A DNA stretch of 64,000 nucleotides from positions 29,180,304-29,244,303 of the forward strand of contig JAAONU010000004.1 of NCBI GenBank assembly GCA_012932295.1, written 5' to 3'. This document shows positions 37,990 to 50,443 of the stretch, in pieces. The position numbers and the translations under genes are program-made. The notes below the pieces were generated by a model. The model was not told the origin of the DNA, did not search any database, and worked only from the letters and a program-made list of their open reading frames with translations. Every line of letters begins with the position of its first letter. The first letter of the stretch is position 1. The DNA comes from Cyclina sinensis (lineage: Eukaryota; Mollusca; Bivalvia; Venerida; Veneridae).

Positions 37990-38760
37990 AAGTCTCAGCC
38001 TCAGCTTTGCTTTACCAATTTATTAACAATTAAAGAAGCATTCCTTTCAAAGGCATCAGCAATTTAAGAAGCACTGCTTTCAAAGGCATCAGCAATTAAG
38101 GAAGCATTTCTTTTAAAGGCATCAGCAATTAAAGAGGCATTGCTTTCAAAGGCATCAGCAATTTAAGAAGCATTGCTTTTAAAGGCATCGGCAATTTAAG
38201 AGGCATTGCTTTCAAAGGCATCAGCAATTTAAGAAGAATTGCTTTCAAAGGTATCAGCAATTTAAGAAGCATTGTTTACAAAGACATCGGCGATTTAAGA
38301 AGCATTGCTTTCAAAGGCATCAGCAATTTAAGAGGCATTGCTTTCAAAGGCATCAGCAATTTAAGAAGCATTGCTTTCAAAGGCATCAGCAATTTAGGAA
38401 GCATTGCTTTCAAAGGCATCAGCAATTTATTAACAATTTAAGAAGCACTGCTTTCAAAGGCATCAGCAATTCATAAACAGTTTAAGAAACATTGAGCAAT
38501 TTATTAACAATTTAAGAAGCATTGCTTTCAAAGGCATCACCAATTTATTAACAATTTAAAAAACATTGCTTTCAAAGGCATCACCAATTTATTAACAATT
38601 TAAGAATCATTGCTTTCAAAGGCATCAACAGTTTAAGAAACATTGCTTTCAAAGCCATAAGCAATTTGTTAACAATTTAAGAAGCATTGCTTTCAAAGGC
38701 ATCAGCAATTTAAGAAGCATTGCTTTCAAAGGCATTAGCATTTTATTTACTATTTATATA
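37990..38760. repeat. Minisatellite, 33-bp unit, about 20 copies
   Basis: The unit is gcattgctttcaaaggcatc, agcaatttaagaa. Some copies carry an extra tattaacaattt insertion (about 38425-38670), giving a higher-order variant. Eroded copies continue to about 38900. Confidence 0.92.
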
Positions 38761-38899
38761 AGAAACATTGTTTTCAAAAACATCCTTAATTAAACTTGAT
38801 AGAGCAGTTATCTTTGAAAGGCATCCGTATTTTCTTTGAAAGAATCAGCAATAAATAATTTATACATGAGAATGAGGCATCGGCAGTTAAACATTGTCA

Positions 38900-40380
38900 C
38901 CATTCTGTTTTAATGGCAACAGTAATAATGTTAAACATAGGCAAAGCTTTGTTTGTAAAACATTTATATTATTAAAAAATTCCACACAGAAGGTTTTGTG
39001 ATGTTCATACAAGAATGTTTTTTTACAAGCCTTTTTGTGTTTGAAGACCGGAACTTAATATTGTTCTGTCTAATGGAATCAACTGTTTAAGCCCCTGGCA
39101 TCAATATTCCATTGTCGCTAATGAAACACTCCTGTTTTTGTGTGTATTTTTTGTTGGCAGAAAAGATTGTAGATTAGTTGACATTTATACGGACTGTCCT
39201 TAAACAGAATGAATGAAAGCTGTTAAAATTACCCAAAGACCACACCTAATACACGCATAGTATACAATCATGTAATAGAGTTGGTTGAAATTCTTATGAA
39301 CATTGGGGTGTTTTGTTGAGACGATGCTCTTAGAAAAATTTTCTGTAAGGTTGAGGTGTTAGATTGTCGAAAACTGGCTGTATGAAGGAAAATTATATTA
39401 GTGATTAGCCTGAAAAAAAAAGTTTTGAAGACAAGACTTTGTTTGAAAATGCATCTTTTTATGCATTTTACAAATAAATTTAATTTTTGATTAATTTTGC
39501 ACATATTAACCAAAGTATTTAGTTCATACTTGCAGACTAACACACACATTACAAGAACAATAAATATTTTCTGTGTATCTTGTGCAATTTTTTTCCCCAG
39601 ATAAATGAACACAGCCAATTAGAAATTGGTTTTTCAGACTGGCTATAAGACAGGCCATGTTATTAGATGATAAAAGAACTAATTTTTTTATCTGAATAGC
39701 TACATTTGTCAATATATTTACAAGCTGTATAGATATTTTCCTTTCTCACCTGTACTGAAGGTGTGTGTGGGTGTGCCAATTAACAGCATTGCCAAACTTT
39801 AGGCTCCCCGCAGTTTTAGAGAATTTATCAGGTAAATACTGACTGGCTTGTTGGATTTTGTTTCTATGTGATTTTTTTTTTTTTTGCAAGGTATTGCATC
39901 ACACTGCAAGCATCTTGGCATATTGTCTCAATTTTTTTGTTGTACTTTAGTATTTTGTAATTGAAGGTGATGGATCTTAGGTAGACAATAGTGAACAACT
40001 ATGATGAATGCATTAAATTTATGAAGATACTAGATAGAGTTATTAAAAGGTACTGTATTTCTTTCCCAAACACATATAATTATACCTCTGCAGAAAATGT
40101 TCGTGCAGACATCCTGGATATGAACTAAGCAGTGTGCATGAGGGAAATAAGCTATATTGTGAATCTGTGTTTCGTATAATTCATCCTTGAATGAAATAAA
40201 ATGATTTTTTTTATGAGTTTTCTACTAATGGCAATACTATTCCAGCTTTGAAACAGCAAACATTTAGTTGCAGAACATTTGTCTTGACATGTACTAAAAT
40301 CGTGTAGAACTCTTGATATGTAAGCAAGTCACAGGATAGGTTTGGAACCAATAAGAGAAAGGCTTTGAAGTAAAAGCAAG
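38900..40380. other. Intronic/upstream sequence of the 40.4-kb exon, nothing firm
   Basis: No repeat or exon supported. If the exon at 40381 is a first exon, its promoter and 5' untranslated region should lie in the last part of this stretch; I see no convincing TATA box or initiator. Confidence 0.4.
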
Positions 40381-41178
40381 ATGTCAAATGCAATTGCTAC
40401 CATTCCCAATTACTGTAGCTATGAAACCTTCAAGACTGGCTTCTCTGAAGGTATTGGAGTCTATAGTGAACCTATAGTTCCATGTGAAAATGCCAAGTTT
40501 CCAAACAGGATCAGAATACGCTACTGGGGGAGTGAATATGATGTGGAAGCTACCTTTCTAGTTGATGTGAACAATAATGCAAAATGTGTGCAAAGGAATA
40601 ATTGGAAATTGGCTAGCAGTTGTGATTGGTTTGATGCCTACAGTTTGAAATATGATGGAAGATCGAAATCAAAAGCTTCAACTAGGTTAGAGGATTATGA
40701 AATTAATGATCACAATCAAGATATTGAAGATGAATTAAATGACAGAATCAAATCAGTAGTGGCATACTCGGATGATTCTGGATTATCTAGCAGTAGGAAC
40801 AGTACAGCAAAGTCGTGGCAACGCAAAATAGAACGCGAGACTGAAGGTTTCCGTTACTCTGCTGAAAAGGGTTGCATTGATTGGCTAGAGACATGTGATG
40901 TAGGTCTTAAAAAGGCAAACTCAGATAGAGACCTGATTAAATCTTTTGAAGAACAATTATCACCGAAGAAATTTGGACTGAAACAAGTACATCAGTCTAA
41001 AACAGAAAATTGCGCTATATTTGAGACTGGAATGTTTCCTGTTTGCCAAACTCATTTGCATAGAAAGTTTGGCACTAATAATAGCTCCTGTGAAGATGTG
41101 CAAACCTTTAATACAGGGGAGATGACTCTTGAAGAGGAAGTTTTTGAAGAAGATTTATATTATCTTGGACCCCCAAAG
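40381..41178 (+). CDS. Candidate alternative first coding exon (266 codons) of the phosphatase gene
   Basis: Seen: an ATG with A at -3 opens a frame that stays open for 278 codons in DNA where stops are frequent; an in-frame TGA lies at 40366 upstream. The protein has ordinary composition: a Cys-containing N-terminal part (residues 1-95, with RIRIRYWGSEYDVEATFLVD), a polar charged middle, and an acidic end EEEVFEEDLYYLGPPK. After that Lys a possible donor AAG|GTTTGC at 41179 leaves phase 0, matching the acceptor at 56146. The donor is weaker than the others here. No domain was recognised. Without splicing the frame ends at 41217. It could instead be an independent small gene, or an internal exon. 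The coding call is fair; the link to the phosphatase is inference from strand, position and phase. Confidence 0.55.
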
Positions 41179-41219
41179 GTTTGCAGATTGTGTTATTTGT
41201 GTATCCAGCTTAACTGAAA

Positions 41220-42254
41220 TATTTAAAAAACTGCTAACGTTTAATATACATAGTAGAAATTTTGTTCTTCACTGATAAGATGAATTCTGTCAGTATCATT
41301 CCAAACCACTGCTTTCCTGGTTTCAGTTTTTGAGAATTGATAGCATTAAGTGAGGAGAGAACTTACACTCTAGATCGTAATTTTTGTTCTCAGGTGCTTT
41401 ACTGATTAAAGTTCTTTGTTCGACGAAATGTACTTGCAAATTTTCTGATTCTTTCACCCACATAATGGGCATATTCACTAGATAACCTAATTTAAGGTAA
41501 AACTTTCGGGACTGGTACTTTTAAACAGGTGCCTGGTTGTCACTCAGGGAAGGTCATCATAGTACTCTGGAAAGTGGTTGTTTGATAATTGCAGCAATTT
41601 TTAGCAAAATGTGTGACCATTCCAAGGCCAGCTTGATTTATTAGTAGAATGTAACAACTGGGTATTTTGGTAATACTGATTTTGTAAAAAACTGTACTGC
41701 CAAAATGAAAAATATAAAATGCAGATCTGCTTGGACATCATTGTTCAGATGTATTTATAATCTAAAGTCATATTGATGCCCCAAGAGATTTCAAAAACGG
41801 TTTGAAGATTAATTCTTTCATAATAGAAACATTTTGGTACATCATAAAGCTACTTGAATTCAGTACAACTGTTGAGTGTATACTGGCATGATGATGTGTT
41901 CTGAGCATACTGCAGACAGAATCATTATGTCTGTTCTGCAAAGAATTATAATAAGAGTGATACACAATCTTTTGAATAAGAATTTCAAAGAAACATGGAT
42001 TTGGCCTCTTGAAAATCACACATTCTTCCCATTTCTGTTGTGATTCCTTCCCCCCCCCGACCAAACAAAAACAATCAAAAAAATGAATAAATAAAGTAAA
42101 TTTTTATATTGATTTTGTTTGAAATTTAAATGCTGCTTTAATTTTCTAACAGTTTAATGAAATGTTTAAATATTTGACAGTGATAAATATAGTACACATG
42201 TATTTGTTTGTAACTAAGTAATTGGGATGTTTCACTGTAAAATTCAGTTTTTGT
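41220..42254. other. Intronic sequence, nothing recognised
   Basis: AT-rich with a poly-C run near 42050; the minus-strand frame at 41768-42064 looks like chance. Confidence 0.45.
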
Positions 42255-42665
42255 ATTGTATTAGCCTAGAAAAGTTTCACTGTATCAGAGTGGGGTGGTT
42301 AGAATGTTTAACTGTGGTAGTCCTATATTTGCTAAGGAAAGTTTTGCTATTGTAAAGAAGACAAGTCAGTCTTACATTTGCTGAGAACTGTGCAGCTAGA
42401 ACATGGAAAGTAAGCTTTATATTTGCTAAAGGAAAGTTTTCATGTACCAAAGCAGGAAGGTCAGTAATTTATTTGCCCGTGTTATTTTCTCTGTTCTAAA
42501 GAATTAAGGTAGTCTTATATTTAGAAGAAAAGATTCACTGTACCAAAGAAAGAAAATCAGCCTTGCTTTATGAGGTAACGTTACTCTGCTACAAAGAAGG
42601 AAAGTTATTCTTTTATTTGATAGGGAAAATTTTACTGTACCATAGAAAAAAAGTCAGTCTCTTCT
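42255..42665. repeat. Strongly decayed minisatellite, about 50-60 bp unit
   Basis: The phrases aaagtttcactgtac, aaagaaggaaagtcagtct and tatatttgctaagg recur about seven times with many indels and substitutions. No two copies are identical, so the array is old. Confidence 0.55.
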
Positions 42666-43048
42666 GCTTGCTCGCAGAAAAGGAGAAAAACATCCATGTT
42701 ATGTGAACAAGACTTGTTATGTTCGTGTACATCATGCAGGTTTTGAAACAGTGACATCTTGTCTGATTCTTTCCTGCCAAAAATGCAAAATATCCAGAAT
42801 AGTTTGGCAGCGTTAATTTGTGACTGGAAATGCTTCTCTGCTCATTAATTAATGGCAGTGCAATAGATTAGAAAATGGTAGATGGTGTATTAGGTAAACC
42901 ATTTGGCTTATATCCAAGGACAACAGATTGTGATTAACAAATTTGATTGCTTTGAATTCTTGTACACACTTGGATTTGAATTGGAGATAAATAAAATTTG
43001 CTTAAACTATGGAATTGTTCAGTAATGATGTAGAAAAATCCAGTTTTT

Positions 43049-43859
43049 AGTTCACCTGAGCACTGCTCAGGGTGAGCTTTTGGGATTGTGCATCGTGCGT
43101 CGTGAACAATTTGACTTGAACGACATCTCCTCCTAAACCGCTTAAAGTCAACATTGACAAAACATGCCTGGGGTATTCCTTGCATGAAACTCTACCAAAG
43201 TTGTTCTAAGAATTCAATTCCATCAAGAACTCTGGTTGCTATGGCAACTAAAAGGTAAAACTTTGAAAATCTTCTTGTCTGAAATCAGAAGGCCCTTAGC
43301 CTTAAGATTTGGTGTGTAGCATTGTCTAGTGGACCTCTACCAAGTTTGTTCAAATTATACCCCTGGGGTCAAATTTGGCCCGGCCCTGGGGGTCAATTGA
43401 TTTTACATAGACTTATTTACGGAAAACTTTGAAAATCTTCTTGTCTGCAGAAACCACAAGGCCGTAACCCTACGATTTGGTATGTAGCATTGTCTTGTGG
43501 ACCTCTACCAAGTTTGTTCAAATTCTGCCCCTGGGGTCAAATTTGACCCCACCCTGGGGGTCAATTGATTTTACATAGGCTAATATAGGGAAAACTTTGA
43601 AAATCGTCTTCTCTGAAATGACAAGGGCCTGAGCCTTAAGATTTGATATGTAGCATTGTCTAGTGGACCTCTACCAGGTTTGTTCAAATTTTACCCCTGG
43701 GTAAATTGAGTGAAATTTGGCCCTGCCTTGGGGGTCACTTGTTTTCATATAGATTTATATAGGGAGATTCTTAAAAAAGCTTTTGATGTTAGCTCAATAG
43801 CAGACCCAAAGGCAAAGTATTCAGGTGAGCGATCTAGGGCCATCATGGCCCTCTTGTTT
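43049..43859 (+). mobile_element. Pearl/Helentron-like non-autonomous element with three ~166-bp core repeats
   Basis: Left end agttcacctgagcactgctc; right end caggtgagcgatctagggcc then atcatggccctcttgttt. The left CTGAGCA/TGCTCAG and the CACCTGAG against CTCAGGTG near the right end form subterminal inverted repeats, and the right end holds a 17-nt palindrome agggccatcatggccct. Between them lie three copies of a core, with tctagtggacctctacc or a variant at 43328, 43495 and 43661. Known: this build (inverted subterminal repeats, tandem ~160-bp cores, 3' palindrome) is described for bivalve pearl elements and Helentron-associated elements. No coding capacity. Confidence 0.75.
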
Positions 43860-44029
43860 GTATAAAAATGTTAGTAAACAACAATTTCTACCAATCATGA
43901 TTCTTTCCTTCATTGTTGGGTGGTTTATAACCTTTTTGTTAATGGAATGTCAAGGGTTCAAACTGTCCCTGCCTGTTAGGTAGGATTTGCAGGAAAAGGA
44001 CTTTCCTTAAAGGTAGTTTAGGATTTGTA

Positions 44030-44228
44030 GTATGGTTATCCAGTGTTGTAGCTACATTGAGGCACACTGAGGCAGCTGCCTTGGTGTTTTTTTGGGTCAT
44101 ATACCATTTTCGATAGAGCTTAGAAAGAACTCCCAGTATCCTCTCTAATTTGCCTTAATGCCACCAAAAACTACTCCAGAATGCAGGAAATCGCTCCTAG
44201 CAAAAAAAAAGCATGCCCCCGACCCCAC
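44030..44228 (-). repeat. Possible interspersed repeat fragment
   Basis: A more GC-balanced stretch with a sharp start (cagtgttgtagctacattga) and a run near the end (tagcaaaaaaaaagcatgcc, cccgacccc) that differs from the surrounding intron. The gtagctac motif next to a boundary is typical of mollusc interspersed repeats I recall, but no family is assigned. Confidence 0.3.
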
Positions 44229-44259
44229 TATAAGTTCTGCATTGGTTTTTTTTCAGGTC

Positions 44260-47200
44260 TGGCTAGCACTGTTATCAAATAACAATTGAAAATATTGAAA
44301 TACTGTTGAACCTGGCTGTTGCTGCCTCTCATAGAAGCTACATTCTGCTAATTATGGTACAATTAGGTAGCTGCTTCAGTCTGGAATGAGATAATTGCTA
44401 TGAAGACTCAAATGTGTTGGAAGTCTGGTACCCAGTGTCTGACCTCTGTTTCATGAATTTAATCAGTTTACCTTTAGATGAAAATCTGCAAGTAGCATGC
44501 CTTGAAATTGAACTTAACTGAAATAGATACTACAAGACACAGTATATTTACAATGTATACTCAAAACATCTACCCATTTTTACAGGTGTAGAAAAAACCT
44601 TTCTGTGTATTTTTTGTTGTTTTAAAAAATATCAGTGTTGTTAATATATGAAAAAGCTTAAGTCGGACACAATTTATCATATCCTAATTTGTGTAGTACA
44701 GACAGTTTAAATTTTAAAATTCCTTAGTGCACTTGAAAAGAAATAAGTTCAGCGATTTATTTTTCTGTCATAATCTTTTGATAAAACCATTTTATCGAAA
44801 ATGGGAAAATTTAAAAACCTTTTCAAGATGTGTCATGCATTCAAACTTGTATAAGCCTGTAATAAAACATGCATAATGAAAGACGTCAAATGCATTTTTG
44901 AACTTAAAAGCCCCCCTTGCATTCCTTTCCCTGATAATTTTATGTAACATTTGATTTAATTGGCTAACAGTGATATAATCCTGTGTAACAGTAGATGTGA
45001 TTGGCTGATATGAGTGTATTGACCTTAAGTGAGTGTAGTAAGTGAATTCAAGTGTGTCTTCATACTGCTGAAAATTTGAAGAGTAAAATTTTATCATTGT
45101 CACACTTGAGTTATGCAGAAAGATGTTTTCCTGTTTTAAGATATCTTGATATGTTAGGATTGTGGATTAAAGCTGGCTATGTCGTTATTTTGAAAGCGTC
45201 ATTAAGAAATGTAAACAGTCTTAAGTGAACAGGTTGAAAAGTGTTGTGGAATTCAAAAAAGGAAAAGCTCTGTTATTGTGTTAATCAAAGTAAAATTGTG
45301 ATTGAATACAGGAATATATTTCAATTTTTTGAATGGATTTATATTTGTTGTTATTGAACTACAATATTTCAATGCAGATTTATTACATTCAAACTTCCAT
45401 AAAGGCATAAGATATTCAAATCATACCATATGTACTCTCAGCTCTGATTTAAACAGTCAGAAATGTCTGGCCTGTATTGCAGGTGTAAATTATGAAAATA
45501 TTTCATGGTTGTATAATGGATGTATTAAATTTCAGTAATTCCTTGCCTGGCTGCATTTTTAATGCATTTTTCATCGTTTAAAGTGAAATTCATGTCAAAA
45601 CTTTGTCATAAATACATGTAGTCTTCTTGTGAAAGGTTTGTAATTAAATGTGCATAGTGTAAGGTACCTGCAGTATAATAATTATGACTGAATGTAACAC
45701 ATAATTATGTAATAATCTTTGTTACTTCAGTAAAGAGATTTAAAAATAAAATAACATAAGAAATTTTACTTTAGGCTGTAAAGCACATATTTTGTTGCAA
45801 CATCTTTTCTGCCTAAAAACTATTTAAATCTCTATCAGCTACTTTCTGAATTCTTACTGAATTTTGAAATTATAAGATAGCATCAAGGTGCTTCTCTGAA
45901 GTAGTGTAACTCAGCATTTAGATTTACTGCCATTTAAGATTGTCCTAGCCATTTTCATGTATCTTGGGTCTTCGACTGTCCATATAAATAGAGCCGACTG
46001 AGTGGCATGTCATTAGTTTGGTTTCAACCAGTCACTTGGCAGTGTTGTTTTTTGTTGGTATAGTCTTAATGGTCAATGCCCTTGCTTCATTTTCTTTCTT
46101 CAGTCATGAAATATAAAAGCTAAAAGTATAGACTTCACATTTAAGACACACTTTGATCTGACCACGTCATGCTTTGCTCCACCAGGTGCAGTGGTAGAAA
46201 TTTTAACATTGAAAATTTATGAATAAAAGCCAAGAAAGAATAAATTGTATTTATAAACTGCCGAAAGAAAGTACAGGATTCAAAAGAATCATTACACCTA
46301 TGTTATATTCATAATGAAGAAATATGAATCAACTTATTCATAATAAAGATGAGAAAAAGTATACCTCGAATATTTGATGAATCAGTGTACACATAGTCAA
46401 CATTTTTAAGGTGTTTGTTTACATTTATTATGTCAATAAAAAGAGATATTTTACATTTTGGTCTGATAAACAAAATATCATGTTTATAAGAACAACATTA
46501 TTGTATTGTTTGCTTTTGAAAACTTGTGTTAAATTTATCACATCTTATATCTCTGTATGTAATGTCAATCTGTACGTATTCTTATTAATAACAAATATTT
46601 CAGACACCTGTGTGAGACAATTTTTTTTTCTGTAATTTTGAAAACTTCATTTAAATTGTTGTTTTTTTCCCACTCTGAAAACCTCATACAGCAAAATTTC
46701 CATTCTGACAAACTGTTACACATGTGTCAGACATGCCAGTGTCAGGTTTAACCTGTATGTCTGTATGGTATGTCTGTAAGGTAACTATTTATGATACATG
46801 ATATGACCAAGGTAAAGGCGGGGTAATTAATGTAAAATTCTGTTGCCACACTCTAAGTTTATATATAAAACTTTCAACATAATGAATGCAGTAGCATATG
46901 AAAATATTTGTGATAAAATATTGTGGAATTTCACTTCTCCTTGATATAGTGGCATAACTTTACAGCAGGGGACACTTCAAAACCGAAATTTCAGCTGTGA
47001 AAGTTACGAAAGTTTAAAACATCGCAGGCAAAATGAATTTAAAATTTGTGTGTAAGTTGAAAGGATAAGATAATTTGCATTAAATTACATACATGTAAAA
47101 AAAAAAGTGAAAGCTTAAAAAAAGAAGTGTAAGAAGAATCAAACAGTGGTGGGATGTGACTTAAGAAGAATTTATACAAAATCTACTGTTTAAATACTGA

Positions 47201-48310
47201 AATGGCAGTTTAATACAAATCTTGTTTTAAATATAATCAGCTCTAAGTGAATTAACAAAGATGAATCATGGATTTCTGATTTTGTTTTAGGATTGTTCAT
47301 ACATGCATTTATTCTGAACATATGGACTGGGAAGATATTCAGAGACATTGATCAATTGATATTGTTATAAAACAAAACAAAAATGGGGAAATGTTGCATC
47401 TTTTGTGAAGACTGCTTGTTAGGAGATCTAAAAAAGTTTTATTAAAAAGTTTTAATTCAGTTTCTGTAAATCAGTTTTCATGGGGTAGTCAAATTCTGGA
47501 AATCCCAGGCATTTTTTAAAAAATCTTTAAAGAATACACCCATTAAAAGCTATTTACCTGTTTAATAACTGTTTAGATAAGAAAAAAAATGTGAAGTTTA
47601 TCTTATTAAATATAAAATGTTAATTTTGTTTCTTAAAAGTGAAATACATTTTGTTCACACTGTCGAAGTGAACCTTGTGATTCCTGATCCTATAAAAACA
47701 TTAATTTCTGGCTTAAAAAAGAAAAAAAAAATGAACATATTTGTTTGATTTTGAATTTTTTTTATGCAGGCTTAAGTACACTTTGTTTGCTTATAAAAAA
47801 AGTCCCTAACTCTTGAAAACACATTGTACTCCAGAACAAACAAAATCTCATGCAGACAAATTTTTACATTTGAAGAAGCACGTCCATTAAAGATGCTGAT
47901 GAAATGCTTATTTTGGATAATTCTTTTCTATTTGACCATCTGTATGTTAACCCAGTCTTTATAAAGCTGACATCAGCTTTATTTCATTATAAAAATTTCC
48001 TGTTCAAACTCTGTGTCTTTAGAATTGTCCACAAAGGGCAGAAAGTGTAAATATATAGACATTTCTGTTTCGTCATCACATCTTTAAAACAGGTGTGATA
48101 CTAACAATTACTGAAAGCACTTCACATTTTTTATATACAAAACATTTTAAGGATATTTTAACAGTCCATATGTTTGAGTAAATATTTATTTTTGAAACCC
48201 TTTTGTACAGATGAACTAGACTAAATATTAGCTAAATACCAAATGGAGAAAAAAGCCAGATTATAACAATCAAAACCTGTAAGAAAACATGACAAAAATG
48301 GAGAAATGTG
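44260..48310. other. Intronic sequence upstream of the 48.3-kb exon, nothing recognised
   Basis: About 4 kb of AT-rich DNA. Minus-strand frame 44792-45103 has normal-looking composition but no partner, splice support or known motif. If 48350 is a first exon, its promoter should be near 47.8-48.3 kb; I see only a weak TATA-like tttatatacaaa near 48130. Confidence 0.4.
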
Positions 48311-48349
48311 TAAGATTCCCGTGGACTTCAACAGGAGTGGGATAAAAGG

Positions 48350-50443
48350 ATGGTTTACATGGCAGACGAGAAACAAATAGCTGAAAATAAAGGCACAAAT
48401 CTGTCTCAGTCAAATGACAAACATGTTGAAGTTGAAGATGTGTTCATTGATGTCTTTGAAGATGAAGCAAAAAAGAAGTCAAGACATTCATTTCCACCCA
48501 GTGATAAAATGATGACAATGGCTGACGGGTTTGACGATACTTTTCAAAGACCAAGGTCTTTCTCTGATGCCTCAGTGAGTAGTGGAAGGCATGGCTTCAA
48601 AACAGTTAAAAATGTGTTTCATTTAAGAGGAATGACATCAATGAAAGTGTTTGTTAGAAGGGAAAGCCAGGTGATTTCAAAAACAGATGGACAAGGAAAA
48701 TCTGCTGTAGCGGAAGGTGTACCCACAGGCTCACATGGTCATAGGTTTGAGGCTTTGTCAAAATCCTCAGAGAGGGTTTTAAGTTTAGACAATATTGCTG
48801 ATAAACCTAGTGCAAAGCAGAGTGCTCCACCAAAGCCGAGGTTACCTTCAAACTACAGACAGTATTTAAATGAGCAGTTGAAACATTACAAGGAAGCGAG
48901 TGATAAGCAGGGAAATTCTTGTGGGAATTTGCAGGAATCTCATTCAAAAACTGATAACATGCATAGCAGGAATGTTGAAAGATTGGATAAGTCCAAAGAT
49001 ATAAATCATGGCGATAAGTCTAGATCTCAAGATATATTGAGTGAAAATAGAATGAAACCACCTGCTGGAAATCTGCGAAGAGGAAGATCGTCAGTTTCTG
49101 AGTTATCATTAAGACCAAACAGTGTCATTTACAGACACTTCGATCAACAGCTTCAGTCACAGTTGCTCAAAAAAGAGTTAGATAATCTAAGAGTGTCAAA
49201 AAATGTAAGGAGAAAGTCAGAAACAATGAGACAATGGCTTGAAAATGAGTCCAGGCGAAAGTCTGTGGGGGATCTACATGTTAGATTTGCGGATGAAGTC
49301 ATTAGTAAAGAAGGTAAGGGAGACTTAGATAGAGATACATTTAGGAGTAAAACACTGCCAAGGCAGTCTAAATCCTTAGATCTCATTGTATCACAAAACA
49401 AACCAGGAGACAAAAATTCAGACAGACCCAGTGCAATTGCATATCCACAAAGTGGAAACGGAGGTAGTATGCAGCCAAAAGATAATATTGCTGGAAGACT
49501 TAACACTAAGCCAGTGGAAGATAAAAATATCACTCATGAATCTAGAAGCCTTACCCTTACAAGGGGTCAAGGTAGGTCAAAATCTGCTACTGCTTTAGGA
49601 AGGAGCAGAGAGTTTTCCAGACAAGAGAGTGATTGGAAACCATTAGAAGCAAGTCAAAAGACGCAGCTGTCAAGATCAGCAACAAATCTTAGGAGGAAGC
49701 AGAACACGATTACAAAGTTCAACTACTCGGCTGTGGAACAAAAGAGAGAAAATGTTCGAACAAGATACCAGCAGAGTGACAAAAAGGACAGAATAGAATC
49801 ATTTTCTCCTGGATTAGATGATATTGACAAACCTGCAGAGACCAAAGAAGCTGAAGGTAATAGTGTGCAAAAAGCAGACCTCAGAGTTGGTACAGGTAAT
49901 AAAGTTTCTGCTGATCTCAGAGACAATAAAACCATTGGTGATAACAGATCTGATGAAGAAAAATACGCAGCTTTATCTCAAAGTAAAATTCTTCATTCTA
50001 AGTCATCGTCATGGGATACTCAGTCAAAGTATAATTCTTTGATAAAAAAACATGAAGAGACAAAATTGGACAACAGAAGACAGGCTAAGCCTGGAACATC
50101 ATATAAATCTGGTGCTAATGTTTCTGAAAGAATGAATTTGACATTCGGATCAGACAAAAATGCTCAAAGGCTAAATAATATTGGTGCTCAAGGTGTAAAT
50201 AAACCCAAAGACAAAGACCTCAGGTCAAAAAAGTCTACAGACAATAATCTTTCTTATAGTGATAGTGAATGTGTAGTTTCTAAGGGTGCTAGAAGTGCTC
50301 ACAATGTGCCAAATGTAGGGTCAGGTACTATCCCCACTTCGCAGCAGGGGAAGATAGTGCTACGGCAGTGTAGAATCGGTTCCGATGTGGTTTTTGGATT
50401 AGTTGCAGTGCAGGATGGTGCTACAAAACCTTCATCAGTAAAG
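48350..50443 (+). CDS. Candidate alternative first coding exon (698 codons) of the phosphatase gene
   Basis: Seen: ATG in a strong context (A at -3, G at +4), in-frame TAA upstream at 48311, then 698 codons to a consensus donor AAG|GTGAGC at 50444, in phase 0. The next in-phase exon is the PDZ exon at 56146. The protein is long, basic, Ser/Lys/Arg-rich and almost surely disordered. Notable pieces: acidic VEVEDVFIDVFEDEA (26-40), proline patch SAPPKPRLP (158-166), a helix-forming stretch FDQQLQSQLLKKELDNL (264-280), basophilic kinase-type sites RRKS (287-290 and 302-305), HVRFADE (310-316), and a more hydrophobic end near VVFGLVAVQD. Inference: an isoform starting here would lack the FERM domain and carry this tail before the PDZ and phosphatase. 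Unspliced, the frame would stop at 50555. An acceptor at 48334 (caacag) is in phase but lacks a pyrimidine tract. No homologue recognised. Confidence 0.8.

Noticed and set aside
39268..39618. 116-codon minus-strand frame
   Set aside because: No motif or splice context; composition follows local AT content.
44792..45103. 103-codon minus-strand frame with ordinary composition
   Set aside because: No recognisable motif, no splice partners, and frames of this length are expected occasionally in 64 kb.
48300..48349. Splice acceptor at 48334 making the 698-codon exon internal
   Set aside because: The phase would fit, but there is no pyrimidine tract, and the ATG 15 bases later has a strong context with an upstream in-frame stop. 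Kept only as an alternative.
49153..49533. 126-codon minus-strand frame
   Set aside because: It is the shadow of the 698-codon plus-strand exon, which has far better start, length and splice support.
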